A program made the translations under genes and the position numbers. From UKL13-2 sp043756275 (GTDB lineage: Bacteria; Pseudomonadota; Gammaproteobacteria; Burkholderiales; Usitatibacteraceae): a stretch of 18,322 nt of DNA. This document shows, in pieces, positions 7,017 through 16,889 of the stretch. The stretch is from assembly GCA_043756275.1 (NCBI GenBank), contig JAYURJ010000044.1:1-18322 (forward strand). Direction: 5' to 3'. The notes beneath the pieces were generated by a model. It did not search any database. It was not told where the DNA came from and saw only the letters and a list, made by a program, of their open reading frames with translations. Numbering within the stretch: position 1 is the stretch's first letter; each line of letters begins with the position of its first letter.

Positions 7017-10000
7017 ATGAATTCCCCGTCCGTGGCCACATCTGCTCCGCCCCCGATCCTCACATTGCGCGGCGCAAAAGCGCTCTCGTCCTTTCGGCTT
7101 GAAAAATTGCTGTCGTCGCTGCAGGCGGCGAGCCCGAATATACGATCCATCGAGTGTGCCTTCATCCATTTTGTCGAGACATCGCGCGTTCTGGAGTCGC
7201 ATGAACGTGACGTGCTCGATAAGCTTCTCACTTATGGCGGGCCGCTTGCCGCAACCAGCGCAGCCAGCAAAGGTGAGCTGTTTCTGGTGATGCCGCGCAT
7301 TGGGACGATTTCACCGTGGGCATCGAAAGCGACCGACATCGCGTGTAATTGTGGGCTGGCAGGCATCAAACGCATCGAGCGCGGCAGCGGTTTTTATGTG
7401 GCAAGTAGCAGTGCATTAAGTGAGATTGAACGCGATGCCGTCATGCGCGCCATTCATGATCCGATGACCGAAACAGTGCGGACCACGCTAGCCGCTGCCG
7501 ACGAATTATTTGTCGCGCAAACGCCGCAGCCGTTATCAGTGGTACGTGTTGCCACCGAGGGGAAAGCCGCGTTGGCGCGGGCAAATGTTGAAATGGGATT
7601 GGCGCTCTCAGCGGAAGAAATCGATTATTTATTCGATTATTTTCATCGGATTTCACGTGACCCGACCGATGTCGAGTTGATGATGTTTGCGCAGGCCAAT
7701 TCCGAACATTGCCGACACAAAATATTCAACGCCTCGTGGACCATCGATGGCGAAGCCAAAGACATGAGTCTTTTTGCGATGATCCGGCATACCGAAAAAA
7801 TATCGCCGCAGGGCACCATCGTGGCGTATTCGGATAATTCGTCGATCATGCAGGGCGCAGAAATTGAGCGATTCTTTCCCGGTGCCGATGGCGCATTCGG
7901 ATTTCATCACGACCACACACATATCCTGATGAAAGTGGAGACGCACAATCATCCCACCGCGATTGCGCCGTGGCCAGGTGCTGCCACTGGTTCGGGCGGC
8001 GAGATTCGGGATGAGGGCGCGACCGGAATTGGCTCAAAGCCGAAGGCAGGCCTCACCGGATTTTCTGTGTCGAACTTGAATATTGTCGGTCATGGTCGGC
8101 CGTGGGAAAGCGCATACGGCAAGCCCTCACGCGTCGCATCGGCGTTGCAGATCATGATCGAGGGGCCGCTTGGTGGCGCGGCATTCAACAACGAATTCGG
8201 ACGTGTGAACCTCACCGGTTATTTTCGTACCTATGAGCAGTCAGACAGCAATGTCGTGCGTGGTTACCACAAGCCAATCATGATCGCGGGTGGCCTCGGC
8301 AACATCTCGGCTAGCCATACCCACAAGAAACCGTTGGTGCCGGGCACATTGCTGATTCAAATCGGCGGACCGGGCATGCGTATCGGGCTGGGCGGCGGTG
8401 CGGCTTCTTCGATGACTTCGGGCACCAACGCAGAGGCGCTGGATTTCGATTCCGTGCAGCGCGCGAACGCCGAGATGGAGCGCCGTTGTCAGGAAGTGAT
8501 CGATGCCTGCTGGGCCATGAATGATGCCAATCCGATCCTGAGTATTCATGATGTCGGTGCCGGCGGGCTGTCGAACGCACTGCCTGAACTCGCTCATGGC
8601 GGAGGCGCGGGTGCGCGTTTTGATTTGCGAGCGATACATTCGGAAGAGCCGGGCATGTCGCCCCGAGAAATCTGGAGTAACGAATCCCAGGAGCGTTATG
8701 TGCTCGCGATTGCGCCAGCATCGGCGGCACTTTTCAAACACTTGTGTGATCGTGAAAGATGTCCGTGCGCAGTACTTGGTGTTGCAACAGAAAATCAGCA
8801 ACTCATCGTTGCTGACCCCTTGTTTGGCAACAACGTGGTCGACATGGACATGGAAGTGTTGCTCGGCAAGCCCCCGCGCATGCATCGCGATGTCGCCTCA
8901 GTCGTCCCCCGCCTCGTCGCATTTGACACCAGCAATATCGACCTAAAAGATGCGGCATATCGGGTGCTGCGTCTGCCCACTGTCGCCGACAAATCTTTCC
9001 TGATCACCATTGGCGACCGCTCGGTGGGCGGCTTGACCGCGCGCGACCAGTTTGTCGGGCCCTGGCAAGTACCAGTCGCCGATTGCGCCGTGACGTTGAT
9101 GGGCTACAACACGCTTCAGGGTGAGGCGATGGCCATGGGTGAGCGCACGCCCATCGCCGTGATCAACGCGCCAGCATCGGGCCGTATGGCCGTCGGTGAG
9201 GCGATTACCAATATTGCAGCGGCTGATATCGACGACATCAGCAGTATCAAGCTCTCCGCCAATTGGATGGCCGCAGCAGGTTATCCGGGCGAAGATGCAA
9301 GGCTATTTGAAACCGTTAAAGCGGTCGGCATGGAACTTTGCCCGGCGCTGGGCATTTCGATTCCAGTGGGCAAGGATTCGCTGTCAATGAAAACGGTTTG
9401 GAATGAGGGCACGGACATTAAAGAAGTCGTTGCCCCCGTTTCTCTCATCATCTCCGCATTTGCAAAAGTGAAAGATGCGAGCGCCACCTTGACGCCTGAA
9501 CTGTTCAGGGACGCTTTGAGCACTGAAACCGAATTGATATTGATCGACTTGGGTGAAGGCAAAAATCGCCTCGGCGCGTCCTGCCTGGCGCAGGTGTATG
9601 CACAAGTTGGGAACGTCGCCCCGGACGTGAACAATGCCGCCAGGCTGCGTGGGTTTTTCTCTGCAGTGCGCGCACTCAGTCGCGAGAAAAAAATACTTGC
9701 CTACCATGACCGATCCGATGGCGGTTTGTTCGTCACCTTGACCGAGATGATGTTCGCAGCACATGTCGGCGTGACTATTTATATCGATACTCTCACCTAC
9801 TCTGCGCGCGAAGCAGATGTCGATAATTACGATGTCACCGACACATCAAAGAAATTGGGTGAGAACGATGCAGTCCTTGCGGCCTTGTTCAATGAAGAGC
9901 TTGGCGCGGTGATCCAGATTTTTAAATCCGACCGCACAGCCGTGATGCAAACGTTGCGCGACGCAGGGCTCGGTGCGTGCTCGCACGTGATCGGGCATCT

Positions 10001-11009
10001 GAATGCGAGCGACGCGTTGCACGTCATTCGCGCAGCCAAACCGGTGCTGACGGAAAAACGCGTCGATTTGCAACGCGCCTGGAGCGAAACCAGTTATCTT
10101 ATTCAATCGCTCAGGGACAATCCAGTCACGGCGAAACAGGAATACGACCGGATTCTGGACGTCAATGATCCGGGCCTGAACGCAACGCTCACATTTGATC
10201 CCGCCGATAACATCGCCGCACCATTTATCGCCTCGAATGTGAAACCAAAAATCGCGATTCTCCGTGAGCAAGGCGTAAACGGCCAACTGGAAATGGCGCA
10301 CGCGTTCACCAAAGCGGGTTTCACCGCCATTGACGTACATATGAGCGATATTATCGCCGGTCGCATCTCGCTAACCGATTTCAAAGGCATTGCTGCGTGC
10401 GGCGGATTCTCCTACGGCGACGTGCTGGGAGCCGGTGAAGGCTGGGCAAAGTCGATCCTGTTCAACAATCGCGCGCGCGACGAGTTCGAGCAATTTTTCA
10501 AGCGCGACGATTCATTTGCGCTCGGTGTCTGCAACGGCTGCCAGATGATGTCCAATTTGCATGAGATTATTCCTGGTGCCGAAAACTGGCCGCATTTTGA
10601 GCGCAATAAAAGCGAACAATACGAAGCGCGCACGGTGCTGCTGGAAATTCGCGAGTCGCCCTCGATCCTGTTTGCGGGGATGGCTGGCTCACGCGTTCCA
10701 GTCGCGACTGCACACGGCGAAGGACAAGCCGTGTTCCGAGATCAGGCGCAGCAAGACGCCAGCCGCTGGCAATGCGCTGCGCAGTTTGTCGATAATCATG
10801 GACGCGCCACCGAGCAATTTCCGGCGAACCCGAATGGCTCCCCGCTCGGCATGACCGCGTTCACGACACCCGATGGCCGCTTCACGATCATGATGCCGCA
10901 CCCGGAGCGCGTAGTGCTTGCCGCAAATTTGTCGTGGCATCCATCGGCGTGGAAAAACGAAAGCCCGTGGATGCGGGTGTTTCGCAATGCGCGGGCGTGG
11001 GTGAATTAG
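7017..11009 (+). CDS. purL: Phosphoribosylformylglycinamidine synthase (large, single-chain PurL)
   Basis: This cytosolic enzyme converts FGAR, glutamine and ATP to FGAM in the fourth step of de novo purine synthesis. At 1330 residues it is the long proteobacterial form, with synthetase and glutaminase in one chain. The synthetase part begins with the family motif NSEHCRHKIFNASW (N228-W241), followed by KVETHNHPTAIAPWPGAATG and GEIRDEGATGIGSKPKAG. Further on are GPGMRIGLGGGAASSM, SIHDVGAGGLSNALPELAHG and SIPVGKDSLSM. The C-terminal glutaminase starts at KPKIAILREQGVNGQLEMAH, with the nucleophile C1172 in GVCNGCQM and H1295 and E1297 in MPHPER completing the triad. The frame is intact throughout. 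It appears to be a single-gene unit behind its own -10 box, with half-repeat D 9 nt after the stop. Confidence 0.98.
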   Translation: MNSPSVATSAPPPILTLRGAKALSSFRLEKLLSSLQAASPNIRSIECAFIHFVETSRVLESHERDVLDKLLTYGGPLAATSAASKGELFLVMPRIGTISPWASKATDIACNCGLAGIKRIERGSGFYVASSSALSEIERDAVMRAIHDPMTETVRTTLAAADELFVAQTPQPLSVVRVATEGKAALARANVEMGLALSAEEIDYLFDYFHRISRDPTDVELMMFAQANSEHCRHKIFNASWTIDGEAKDMSLFAMIRHTEKISPQGTIVAYSDNSSIMQGAEIERFFPGADGAFGFHHDHTHILMKVETHNHPTAIAPWPGAATGSGGEIRDEGATGIGSKPKAGLTGFSVSNLNIVGHGRPWESAYGKPSRVASALQIMIEGPLGGAAFNNEFGRVNLTGYFRTYEQSDSNVVRGYHKPIMIAGGLGNISASHTHKKPLVPGTLLIQIGGPGMRIGLGGGAASSMTSGTNAEALDFDSVQRANAEMERRCQEVIDACWAMNDANPILSIHDVGAGGLSNALPELAHGGGAGARFDLRAIHSEEPGMSPREIWSNESQERYVLAIAPASAALFKHLCDRERCPCAVLGVATENQQLIVADPLFGNNVVDMDMEVLLGKPPRMHRDVASVVPRLVAFDTSNIDLKDAAYRVLRLPTVADKSFLITIGDRSVGGLTARDQFVGPWQVPVADCAVTLMGYNTLQGEAMAMGERTPIAVINAPASGRMAVGEAITNIAAADIDDISSIKLSANWMAAAGYPGEDARLFETVKAVGMELCPALGISIPVGKDSLSMKTVWNEGTDIKEVVAPVSLIISAFAKVKDASATLTPELFRDALSTETELILIDLGEGKNRLGASCLAQVYAQVGNVAPDVNNAARLRGFFSAVRALSREKKILAYHDRSDGGLFVTLTEMMFAAHVGVTIYIDTLTYSAREADVDNYDVTDTSKKLGENDAVLAALFNEELGAVIQIFKSDRTAVMQTLRDAGLGACSHVIGHLNASDALHVIRAAKPVLTEKRVDLQRAWSETSYLIQSLRDNPVTAKQEYDRILDVNDPGLNATLTFDPADNIAAPFIASNVKPKIAILREQGVNGQLEMAHAFTKAGFTAIDVHMSDIIAGRISLTDFKGIAACGGFSYGDVLGAGEGWAKSILFNNRARDEFEQFFKRDDSFALGVCNGCQMMSNLHEIIPGAENWPHFERNKSEQYEARTVLLEIRESPSILFAGMAGSRVPVATAHGEGQAVFRDQAQQDASRWQCAAQFVDNHGRATEQFPANPNGSPLGMTAFTTPDGRFTIMMPHPERVVLAANLSWHPSAWKNESPWMRVFRNARAWVN

Positions 11010-11018
11010 AGAGACACT

Positions 11019-11034
11019 AGCATTGGTGAGGATC
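11019..11034. repeat. Left-half copy D of the 52-bp palindromic repeat
   Basis: AGCATTGGTGAGG begins 9 nt after the purL stop and is preceded by ACACT, exactly as copy A is. The expected right arm (CCAGTGCT at 11063-11070) is absent, so only the left arm remains. The rest of 11035-11330 shows no convincing gene. Confidence 0.5.
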
Positions 11035-11330
11035 TCGGGGCAGTTTATGGCCGTGAGGCGCGCGGAATGGCGACGTGTTAAGGATGTGATATTGAAAGAC
11101 TCTGCGTTTTCAATCGAAACTGACCCTATTGCTTCCTCTATTGACTCCAAGAATTTGCGTTGCTGCATTATTTTTCTGTAGAAAAGTCACGCTGACCCAT
11201 TTGATTTTCATGGACTCATTATTTTTCCTTGATAAATTTTGACCTGCGGAGTACCCTTCTTGTTGTCTGCTAGAGACCTTCGAATTGTTCGGAGAGTTAC
11301 CAGCCTAGCGACATTACAAATAGGTGAAAT
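11035..11330. other. Intergenic DNA upstream of the AIPR gene, AT-rich on its right side
   Basis: No gene is supported here. Short frames exist on both strands but none looks like a protein family. Several TTGAC/TTGAT hexamers occur (for example TTGACT at 11141 and TTGATA at 11229), but none has a good -10 partner at 17 nt, so I do not name a promoter. Confidence 0.5.
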
Positions 11331-12506
11331 ATGAAAACTCTCAAATCGAGCGGCGTTCGTTCGCTCACGCTACAAATCCACAACATTCGTAATATCACCA
11401 GTCCCGAAGATAAGGGCGATAGCCGCCAGATATTTTCAGGACAAATTGCGCTCTCAGAAATCCTAAAGCTTCCAACGCACGAGAATGTGCGCGGATATCT
11501 CGTGGAAGCTGAAGGCAAACAAAGACGCGCATCTACCCAAGTTCATCGGGCCATTCGCGAAACGTTAAAGGAACAACCCAGCAGGTTTTCTGTTTTGAAC
11601 AGCGGCGTTGTCATCGTTGCTTCAAGCAGCGAACTAGACACGGAGAAGCGCAGCATTAAGCTATCGTCCCCGAGCATTATCAACGGCTCTCAAACACAAG
11701 GAGTGGTGCGTGACTTTGTGGACAAAGGTAACAGCGTGGATGGCATTCACGTCAAGTTCGAGCTAATTGTTTGCGATGACGAGGACTTGATCGCAGACAT
11801 TTCAATAGCACGAAATTTCCAGAACGATGTGCAACTGATCTCGATCGCGGGAAAGAAAGGTGAACTCGACGAACTTGAGGCAGCGGTTCAAAAAGCGCAT
11901 CCTTCCTTGAAACTTCAGAAGTCTGAGACACAAAGGTCGGCAGACGACAATGACTATGTCAACACGGAAAAGCTGCTACAAGTTGTCGCCGCGTTGTTGC
12001 CTCCATCGCTCTGGTGGAAATCAGGTGAGTACAACAAGACTTACACCTACAGCGCGAAAGCGACCTGTCTGAAAGACTTTCGAGCAATTTATGACGGCAC
12101 CAAAGAAGACGAGAATGAAGAGCTTATGAATGTGTACGGCTTTTACTTAGATGTTGCGCCACAAGCATACGATCTCTATCGTAAATGGAAAGAGCATCAA
12201 GGATTCCAAGGTAGCGGTCTCCGTTCGATCGAGCGTGATGGGCGAGAAATCCTTGAGGTCCCGGATGGGATTGTGTTTCCGATTTTGGCATCGCTCGCGC
12301 AATTTGCAGTTAAGACGAAAAATAGATGGTTAATCAGCCAGCCCAGCGCACTTGACGATGCGGAGTTGATCCAAACCGCCAAGCGTGCGTATATGGAGAT
12401 CGCAAAAAGCAAGCCGGAAATCATGGGTAAGAATAAAGCGTGCTACACGGCGTTAGACCAGATCACAGCTATTTACAGAAAGCTCTTGAAAGAGACTCTT
12501 CGGTAG
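11331..12506 (+). CDS. AIPR-family protein (abortive infection / phage resistance domain)
   Basis: The protein has 391 residues. Its centre matches the AIPR domain in order: RFSVLNSGVVIVA (85-97; the family usually has FNNGITIVA), SPSIINGSQTQGV (113-125; family PQIVNGCQT), VKFELIVCDDEDLIADIS (141-158) and ARNFQNDVQLISI (160-172; family ATNSQNPV). AIPR proteins are named for AbiA-like phage-exclusion loci and often sit in defence islands or beside restriction-modification genes; their biochemistry is largely open. The chain is shorter than many AIPR proteins (500-700 residues) and no nuclease or helicase domain is visible. AGGTGA lies just upstream of the ATG. The gene stands alone on the same strand as purL. 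GC is 45-47% in two 60-nt lines counted inside it (11341, 12061) against 62% in a purL line (8101), which suggests acquisition by transfer. Confidence 0.82.
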   Translation: MKTLKSSGVRSLTLQIHNIRNITSPEDKGDSRQIFSGQIALSEILKLPTHENVRGYLVEAEGKQRRASTQVHRAIRETLKEQPSRFSVLNSGVVIVASSSELDTEKRSIKLSSPSIINGSQTQGVVRDFVDKGNSVDGIHVKFELIVCDDEDLIADISIARNFQNDVQLISIAGKKGELDELEAAVQKAHPSLKLQKSETQRSADDNDYVNTEKLLQVVAALLPPSLWWKSGEYNKTYTYSAKATCLKDFRAIYDGTKEDENEELMNVYGFYLDVAPQAYDLYRKWKEHQGFQGSGLRSIERDGREILEVPDGIVFPILASLAQFAVKTKNRWLISQPSALDDAELIQTAKRAYMEIAKSKPEIMGKNKACYTALDQITAIYRKLLKETLR

Positions 12507-12545
12507 AAGAGACTTCCTTGTTCGACCAATAGCGAACAATCATCA

Positions 12546-12580
12546 CAGACCACGGTTTCGCTGGCAGGAAACGTGGTCTG
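12546..12580 (+). repeat. Hairpin downstream of the AIPR gene
   Basis: CAGACCACGGTTTC and GAAACGTGGTCTG are reverse complements with one extra G and an 8-nt loop, 40 nt after the AIPR stop. It is followed by TCCGAGGGG rather than a T run, so it is not a classical terminator. The arm resembles GGGGACAGACCACG-type palindromes recalled from many proteobacterial intergenic regions; a related word, CCGTAGTCTGT, occurs at 17365-17375. Confidence 0.6.
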
Positions 12581-12820
12581 TCCGAGGGGTTTCGGCGAAT
12601 CCTTTGAGTACCCTCACAGTCATCGTATTAGCCTTGGGGTGGTTCGGCAGGCTTACCCAAATGCAAGGGCCACATACGCGCAAGTGCGTGCAATGGTCAC
12701 GGCATGCCTCTTGCTCTGTTCACCTGCATGACACTACGCAGGTCGCCATTTGGCGGGAGTCTCAGGGCAAAAACACCTGAAGAACCTCACCAATAATAGA
12801 GTTTACCAACATTTCGCTGC
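12581..12820. other. Intergenic DNA between the AIPR hairpin and the prfC stop
   Basis: I see no gene here. A small hairpin, ACCTGC/GCAGGT, lies within about 12722-12745. No T-rich terminator is evident for prfC, which ends at 12821 on the minus strand. Confidence 0.4.
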
Positions 12821-14434
12821 CTACATCCCCGTCTGAAACACATGCCCCGCGTGTTCCCTGAGTGCATGAAACTGCACGCTCGGGTAACGCTCAGCCGACA
12901 CTTCCAGCTCCGACACGTGTGCTGCCAAAAAGGCCGGCGCTTCGACGACATCGTGCGCGATTCGGTGTGCGTTGGCATCGATGAAGCGTTTCAATGTCGT
13001 CGCGTTGTCGCATGTTATCCAGCGGGCGAGCCGGTAGCGTGATGGCTCCAGCCGCGCATCGACGCCGTATTCGGATTTCAAACGATGCAGCACGACTTCA
13101 AACTGTAGCGTGCCGACCGCACCGAGCAGCAAGCTGCCGCCGGCAATCGGCTTGAAGACCTGAATCGCGCCTTCTTCGCCAAGCTGCTGCAGGCCAGTGC
13201 GCAATTGCTTGCTGCGCATCGGGTCGGCGATTTCGACGGTTTGAAAAATCTCTGGTGCAAAATAGGGCAGGCCGGTGAACTGCAATGTTTCGCCTTCGCT
13301 CAAGGTATCGCCTAATCGCAGCGTGCCGTGATTGGGAATGCCGATGATGTCGCCGGCAAAAGCTTCTTCAAGCAATTCGCGTCGTTGCGATAAAAACGAC
13401 ACGACCGTGCCAGGCCGAATATCTTTGCCGGTGCGGCTCACGCGCAGTTTCATGCCGCGTTCAAACCGTCCCGAGCAGACGCGCAAAAAAGCGATGCGAT
13501 CACGATGTGCCGGATCCATATTGGCTTGAATTTTAAAGACCACGCCAGTGAATTTTGGCTCCTCCGGATTCACCACACGTTGCAATGCCGCGCGCGGCGC
13601 AGGTGCAGGGGCGAGATCAACGAGCGCATCAAGAATTTCGCGCACACCAAAATTATTTACCGCTGAGCCGAAGAATAGCGGCGACTGTTTGGCGGCGAGG
13701 AAGGCGCTGCGATCAAACGCGGGGCTCGCATCGCGCAGTAACGAAATTTCATTGCGCGTTTGTTGATACTCGGCACCATAACGTTCCGTCGCGACCGGAT
13801 TGTCGAGCCCTTCGAGGATTTCGTCATCAGTGGTGTGCTTGCGATCTTCGCCCGACAGAAAAATACGCATGCGATCAAGCCGCAAGTCATACACCCCACG
13901 GAACTCACGTCCCATGCCGACCGGCCATGTAAACGGCACCATGTCCATTTTCAATACGCGCTCAATGTCTTCCATCAGCGTGAGCGAGGGCAGGCCCTCA
14001 CGGTCCATCTTGTTGATGAATGTGAGAATCGGCGTGTTACGTGCACGGCAAACTTCGATCAGGCGCAGCGTTTGCGCTTCAATGCCCTTGCCGCTATCGA
14101 TCACCATCAACGCCGCATCGACTGCAGTGAGTACGCGATACGTGTCTTCAGAGAAATCCTGATGGCCGGGCGTGTCAAGCAAATTGATCACGCAGTCGCG
14201 ATATTCCATTTGCATCACAGAGCTGGCGACAGAGATGCCGCGCTCTTTTTCGATTTCCATCCAGTCGGAGGTGGCATGGCGACGCGCTTTGCGTGCCTTG
14301 ATACTGCCTGCGATATGAATTGCACCTGCAAACAAGAGCAGCTTCTCGGTGAGCGTGGTCTTACCTGCGTCAGGGTGAGAGATGATTGCGAAGGTGCGAC
14401 GGCGTTTGATTTCGGTGGCGTGTGCGGTGCTCAT
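12821..14434 (-). CDS. prfC: Peptide chain release factor 3 (RF3)
   Basis: RF3 is a GTPase that recycles RF1 and RF2 from the ribosome after peptide release. From the ATG at 14434 the protein has 537 residues, close to the family norm. GTPase motifs are intact: SHPDAGKTT (G1, 19-27), ERGISV (G2 region, 64-69), DTPGH (G3, 87-91) and NKMD (G4, 141-144). The C-terminal half has the RF3 text FKIQANMDPAHRDRIAFLRV and GAVGTLQFEVV. An in-frame ATG at 14470 would add 12 residues (MPNTRASTLPDR); I chose 14434 because MSTAHATEIKRRRTFAIIS fits known RF3 N-termini, but neither start has a clear ribosome-binding site. It is divergent from the rhlE gene. Confidence 0.96.
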   Translation of the reverse strand: MSTAHATEIKRRRTFAIISHPDAGKTTLTEKLLLFAGAIHIAGSIKARKARRHATSDWMEIEKERGISVASSVMQMEYRDCVINLLDTPGHQDFSEDTYRVLTAVDAALMVIDSGKGIEAQTLRLIEVCRARNTPILTFINKMDREGLPSLTLMEDIERVLKMDMVPFTWPVGMGREFRGVYDLRLDRMRIFLSGEDRKHTTDDEILEGLDNPVATERYGAEYQQTRNEISLLRDASPAFDRSAFLAAKQSPLFFGSAVNNFGVREILDALVDLAPAPAPRAALQRVVNPEEPKFTGVVFKIQANMDPAHRDRIAFLRVCSGRFERGMKLRVSRTGKDIRPGTVVSFLSQRRELLEEAFAGDIIGIPNHGTLRLGDTLSEGETLQFTGLPYFAPEIFQTVEIADPMRSKQLRTGLQQLGEEGAIQVFKPIAGGSLLLGAVGTLQFEVVLHRLKSEYGVDARLEPSRYRLARWITCDNATTLKRFIDANAHRIAHDVVEAPAFLAAHVSELEVSAERYPSVQFHALREHAGHVFQTGM

Positions 14435-14565
14435 GCGGTCTGGAAGCGTTGATGCCCGTGTATTGGGCATGATTTGGTCAAATGAGGAAGGCGCGCATTA
14501 TCTCATTTGAAGTCTGATTCGGGTTTAGTTTATGCCGCAGCGCATCAGTGACGCGTAAAAAGTCC

Positions 14566-14594
14566 TTGAAAATCATAGGTAACTCACGTACAAT
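14566..14594 (+). promoter_or_regulatory. Strong-looking sigma70 promoter for the DEAD-box helicase gene
   Basis: TTGAAA (14566-14571) and TACAAT (14589-14594) are separated by exactly 17 nt. The -10 box overlaps the palindrome ACAATTGAATTGT. A start near 14601 would give a leader of about 317 nt before the helicase ATG at 14918. Confidence 0.6.
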
Positions 14595-14600
14595 TGAATT

Positions 14601-14917
14601 GTGCGGTGCAAAAAAGACAAACGCTTTCATGTTGCATCGCAAATGTTCATCGTCTCTGACCTCCTCGGAAGAAGGCTTCAAATCTTCCTGTAGCGTTCCT
14701 GCTGTCAACCACGGTTGTTTCTCAACCTCCGGTTTTTCCTCAAGGATTGCGATTCGGTTAGTGCCGGTGTTTTGGCCTGCCGACTTCTGCGTCCAATCGT
14801 TTATTCGATCGCGTAGTGCGTTCAGCTGTTTCCGATGACGGACGGCGTGCCTCTTTTCGTAATCGCAATTGATGTAAATGCGCGTCCACCGGAATGGCTG
14901 CGCGGGAAAAATAAAAA
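14601..14917 (+). other. Predicted long 5' leader of the helicase mRNA
   Basis: About 317 nt separate the predicted transcription start from the ATG, with no supported gene on either strand. Open frames exist (plus 14548-14838; minus 14478-14951), but their translations look like no protein family and the minus one overlaps the helicase start. Long structured leaders are known for some cold-shock and RNA-helicase mRNAs, so a regulatory leader is plausible. I could not identify a named riboswitch. Confidence 0.45.
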
Positions 14918-16222
<1,305 letters not shown>

Positions 16223-16233
16223 TTTAAACGACA

Positions 16234-16268
16234 TAAAAAAAGGCCCGCTTGATGCGGGCTTTTTTTTC
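16234..16268 (+). terminator. Intrinsic terminator of the helicase gene
   Basis: The stem AAGGCCCGC/GCGGGCTTT with TTGAT loop is followed by a run of T, 11 nt after the stop codon. The A run before the stem lets it work on the minus strand too. Confidence 0.93.
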
Positions 16269-16317
16269 GTACGTTTGAAACGATATTGACGCCGCGTTTT
16301 TCACCAGTCTCTTAAAT

Positions 16318-16397
16318 TGTCATTTCGACCGCAGGGAGAAATCTGCTGTAAATCGGTTAAGGCGTAAAGCAGATTTCTCCCTGCGGTCGAAATGACA
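16318..16397. repeat. 80-nt MITE-like element with perfect 30-nt inverted repeats
   Basis: The left arm (16318-16347, beginning TGTCATTTCGACCGCAGGG) and the right arm (16368-16397) are exact reverse complements over 30 nt with a 20-nt centre. It lies between the helicase terminator and the cbiX end and codes for nothing. Similar TCATTTCGACCGCAGGGAGA words are recalled from intergenic regions of many unrelated bacteria, so this is probably a non-autonomous mobile repeat. No clear target-site duplication is visible. Confidence 0.88.
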
Positions 16398-16427
16398 GTG
16401 ATTTTGTGTCGAGCATGATGCGGAACC

Positions 16428-16479
16428 AGCATTGGCGCGGCGTTCCATCAATAAATTGCCTGAAAGCCGCGCCAGTGCT
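16428..16479. repeat. 52-bp palindromic repeat, copy B
   Basis: It runs from AGCATTGGCGCGGCGTTC to AGCCGCGCCAGTGCT, exactly 52 bp. The arms pair over about 17 nt with few mismatches, and the first 20 nt match copy C with a single difference. It ends 20 nt before the cbiX stop codon (minus strand). Confidence 0.88.
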
Positions 16480-16499
16480 TGACCTAGGAAAATTAAGGG

Positions 16500-16889
16500 T
16501 TAGGCCTCGCGATCTGATGCGTGCACGACCCACGCTGCAATAGATTCGATCATCTCGCCGCTCTCCCCGAGCGCCGGCAATACCCGAAACGCAATCCCGG
16601 TGCGTTGGCGAGTCGTTTCTATCAGCGCAGGCAAATCCTTGCGCATATGTCCACCGATGGCGAGAAAAATTGGCGCGACAGTAATTTCACTTACGCCCTG
16701 CTTCTGCAATATCGCCACCGCCTCATCAAACGATGGCTGCGTACGTTCGAGAAACGCCAATTCGACGATCCTGCCGGGCTCGCGAACCTGAATTGCAGTC
16801 TTGAGTTTGACAAACGGTGCCGCCCAGCCGGGGTCGGAGGAGCCGTGCGCGAACAACAACAGCGCGGAATTTGAGTTGGATGTCGTCAT
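16500..16889 (-). CDS. cbiX: Small CbiX/SirB-type sirohydrochlorin chelatase
   Basis: This class inserts Co2+ or Fe2+ into sirohydrochlorin (cobalamin or sirohaem synthesis) in the cytosol. The 129-residue single domain is the short form (CbiXS-like). It shows LLLFAHGSSDP with the metal-binding H15, VELAFLERTQPSF (42-54), and APIFLAIGGHMRKDLP with the second histidine H81. AGGA lies about 10 nt before the ATG. No cobalamin or sirohaem gene is nearby, so the metal cannot be decided from context. Copy B of the palindromic repeat lies just past the stop. Confidence 0.88.
   Translation of the reverse strand: MTTSNSNSALLLFAHGSSDPGWAAPFVKLKTAIQVREPGRIVELAFLERTQPSFDEAVAILQKQGVSEITVAPIFLAIGGHMRKDLPALIETTRQRTGIAFRVLPALGESGEMIESIAAWVVHASDREA

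Noticed and set aside
10689..11168. A 159-codon minus-strand frame starting in the purL-AIPR gap
   Set aside because: Most of it is antisense to the purL 3' end. The first 50 residues outside purL resemble nothing I know.
11249..12614. A 9-nt direct repeat GAGTACCCT on both sides of the AIPR gene (11249 and 12606), as a possible target-site duplication
   Set aside because: Given about 250 nt searched on each side, a 9-nt match is expected by chance roughly one time in four. No inverted ends or integrase support it.
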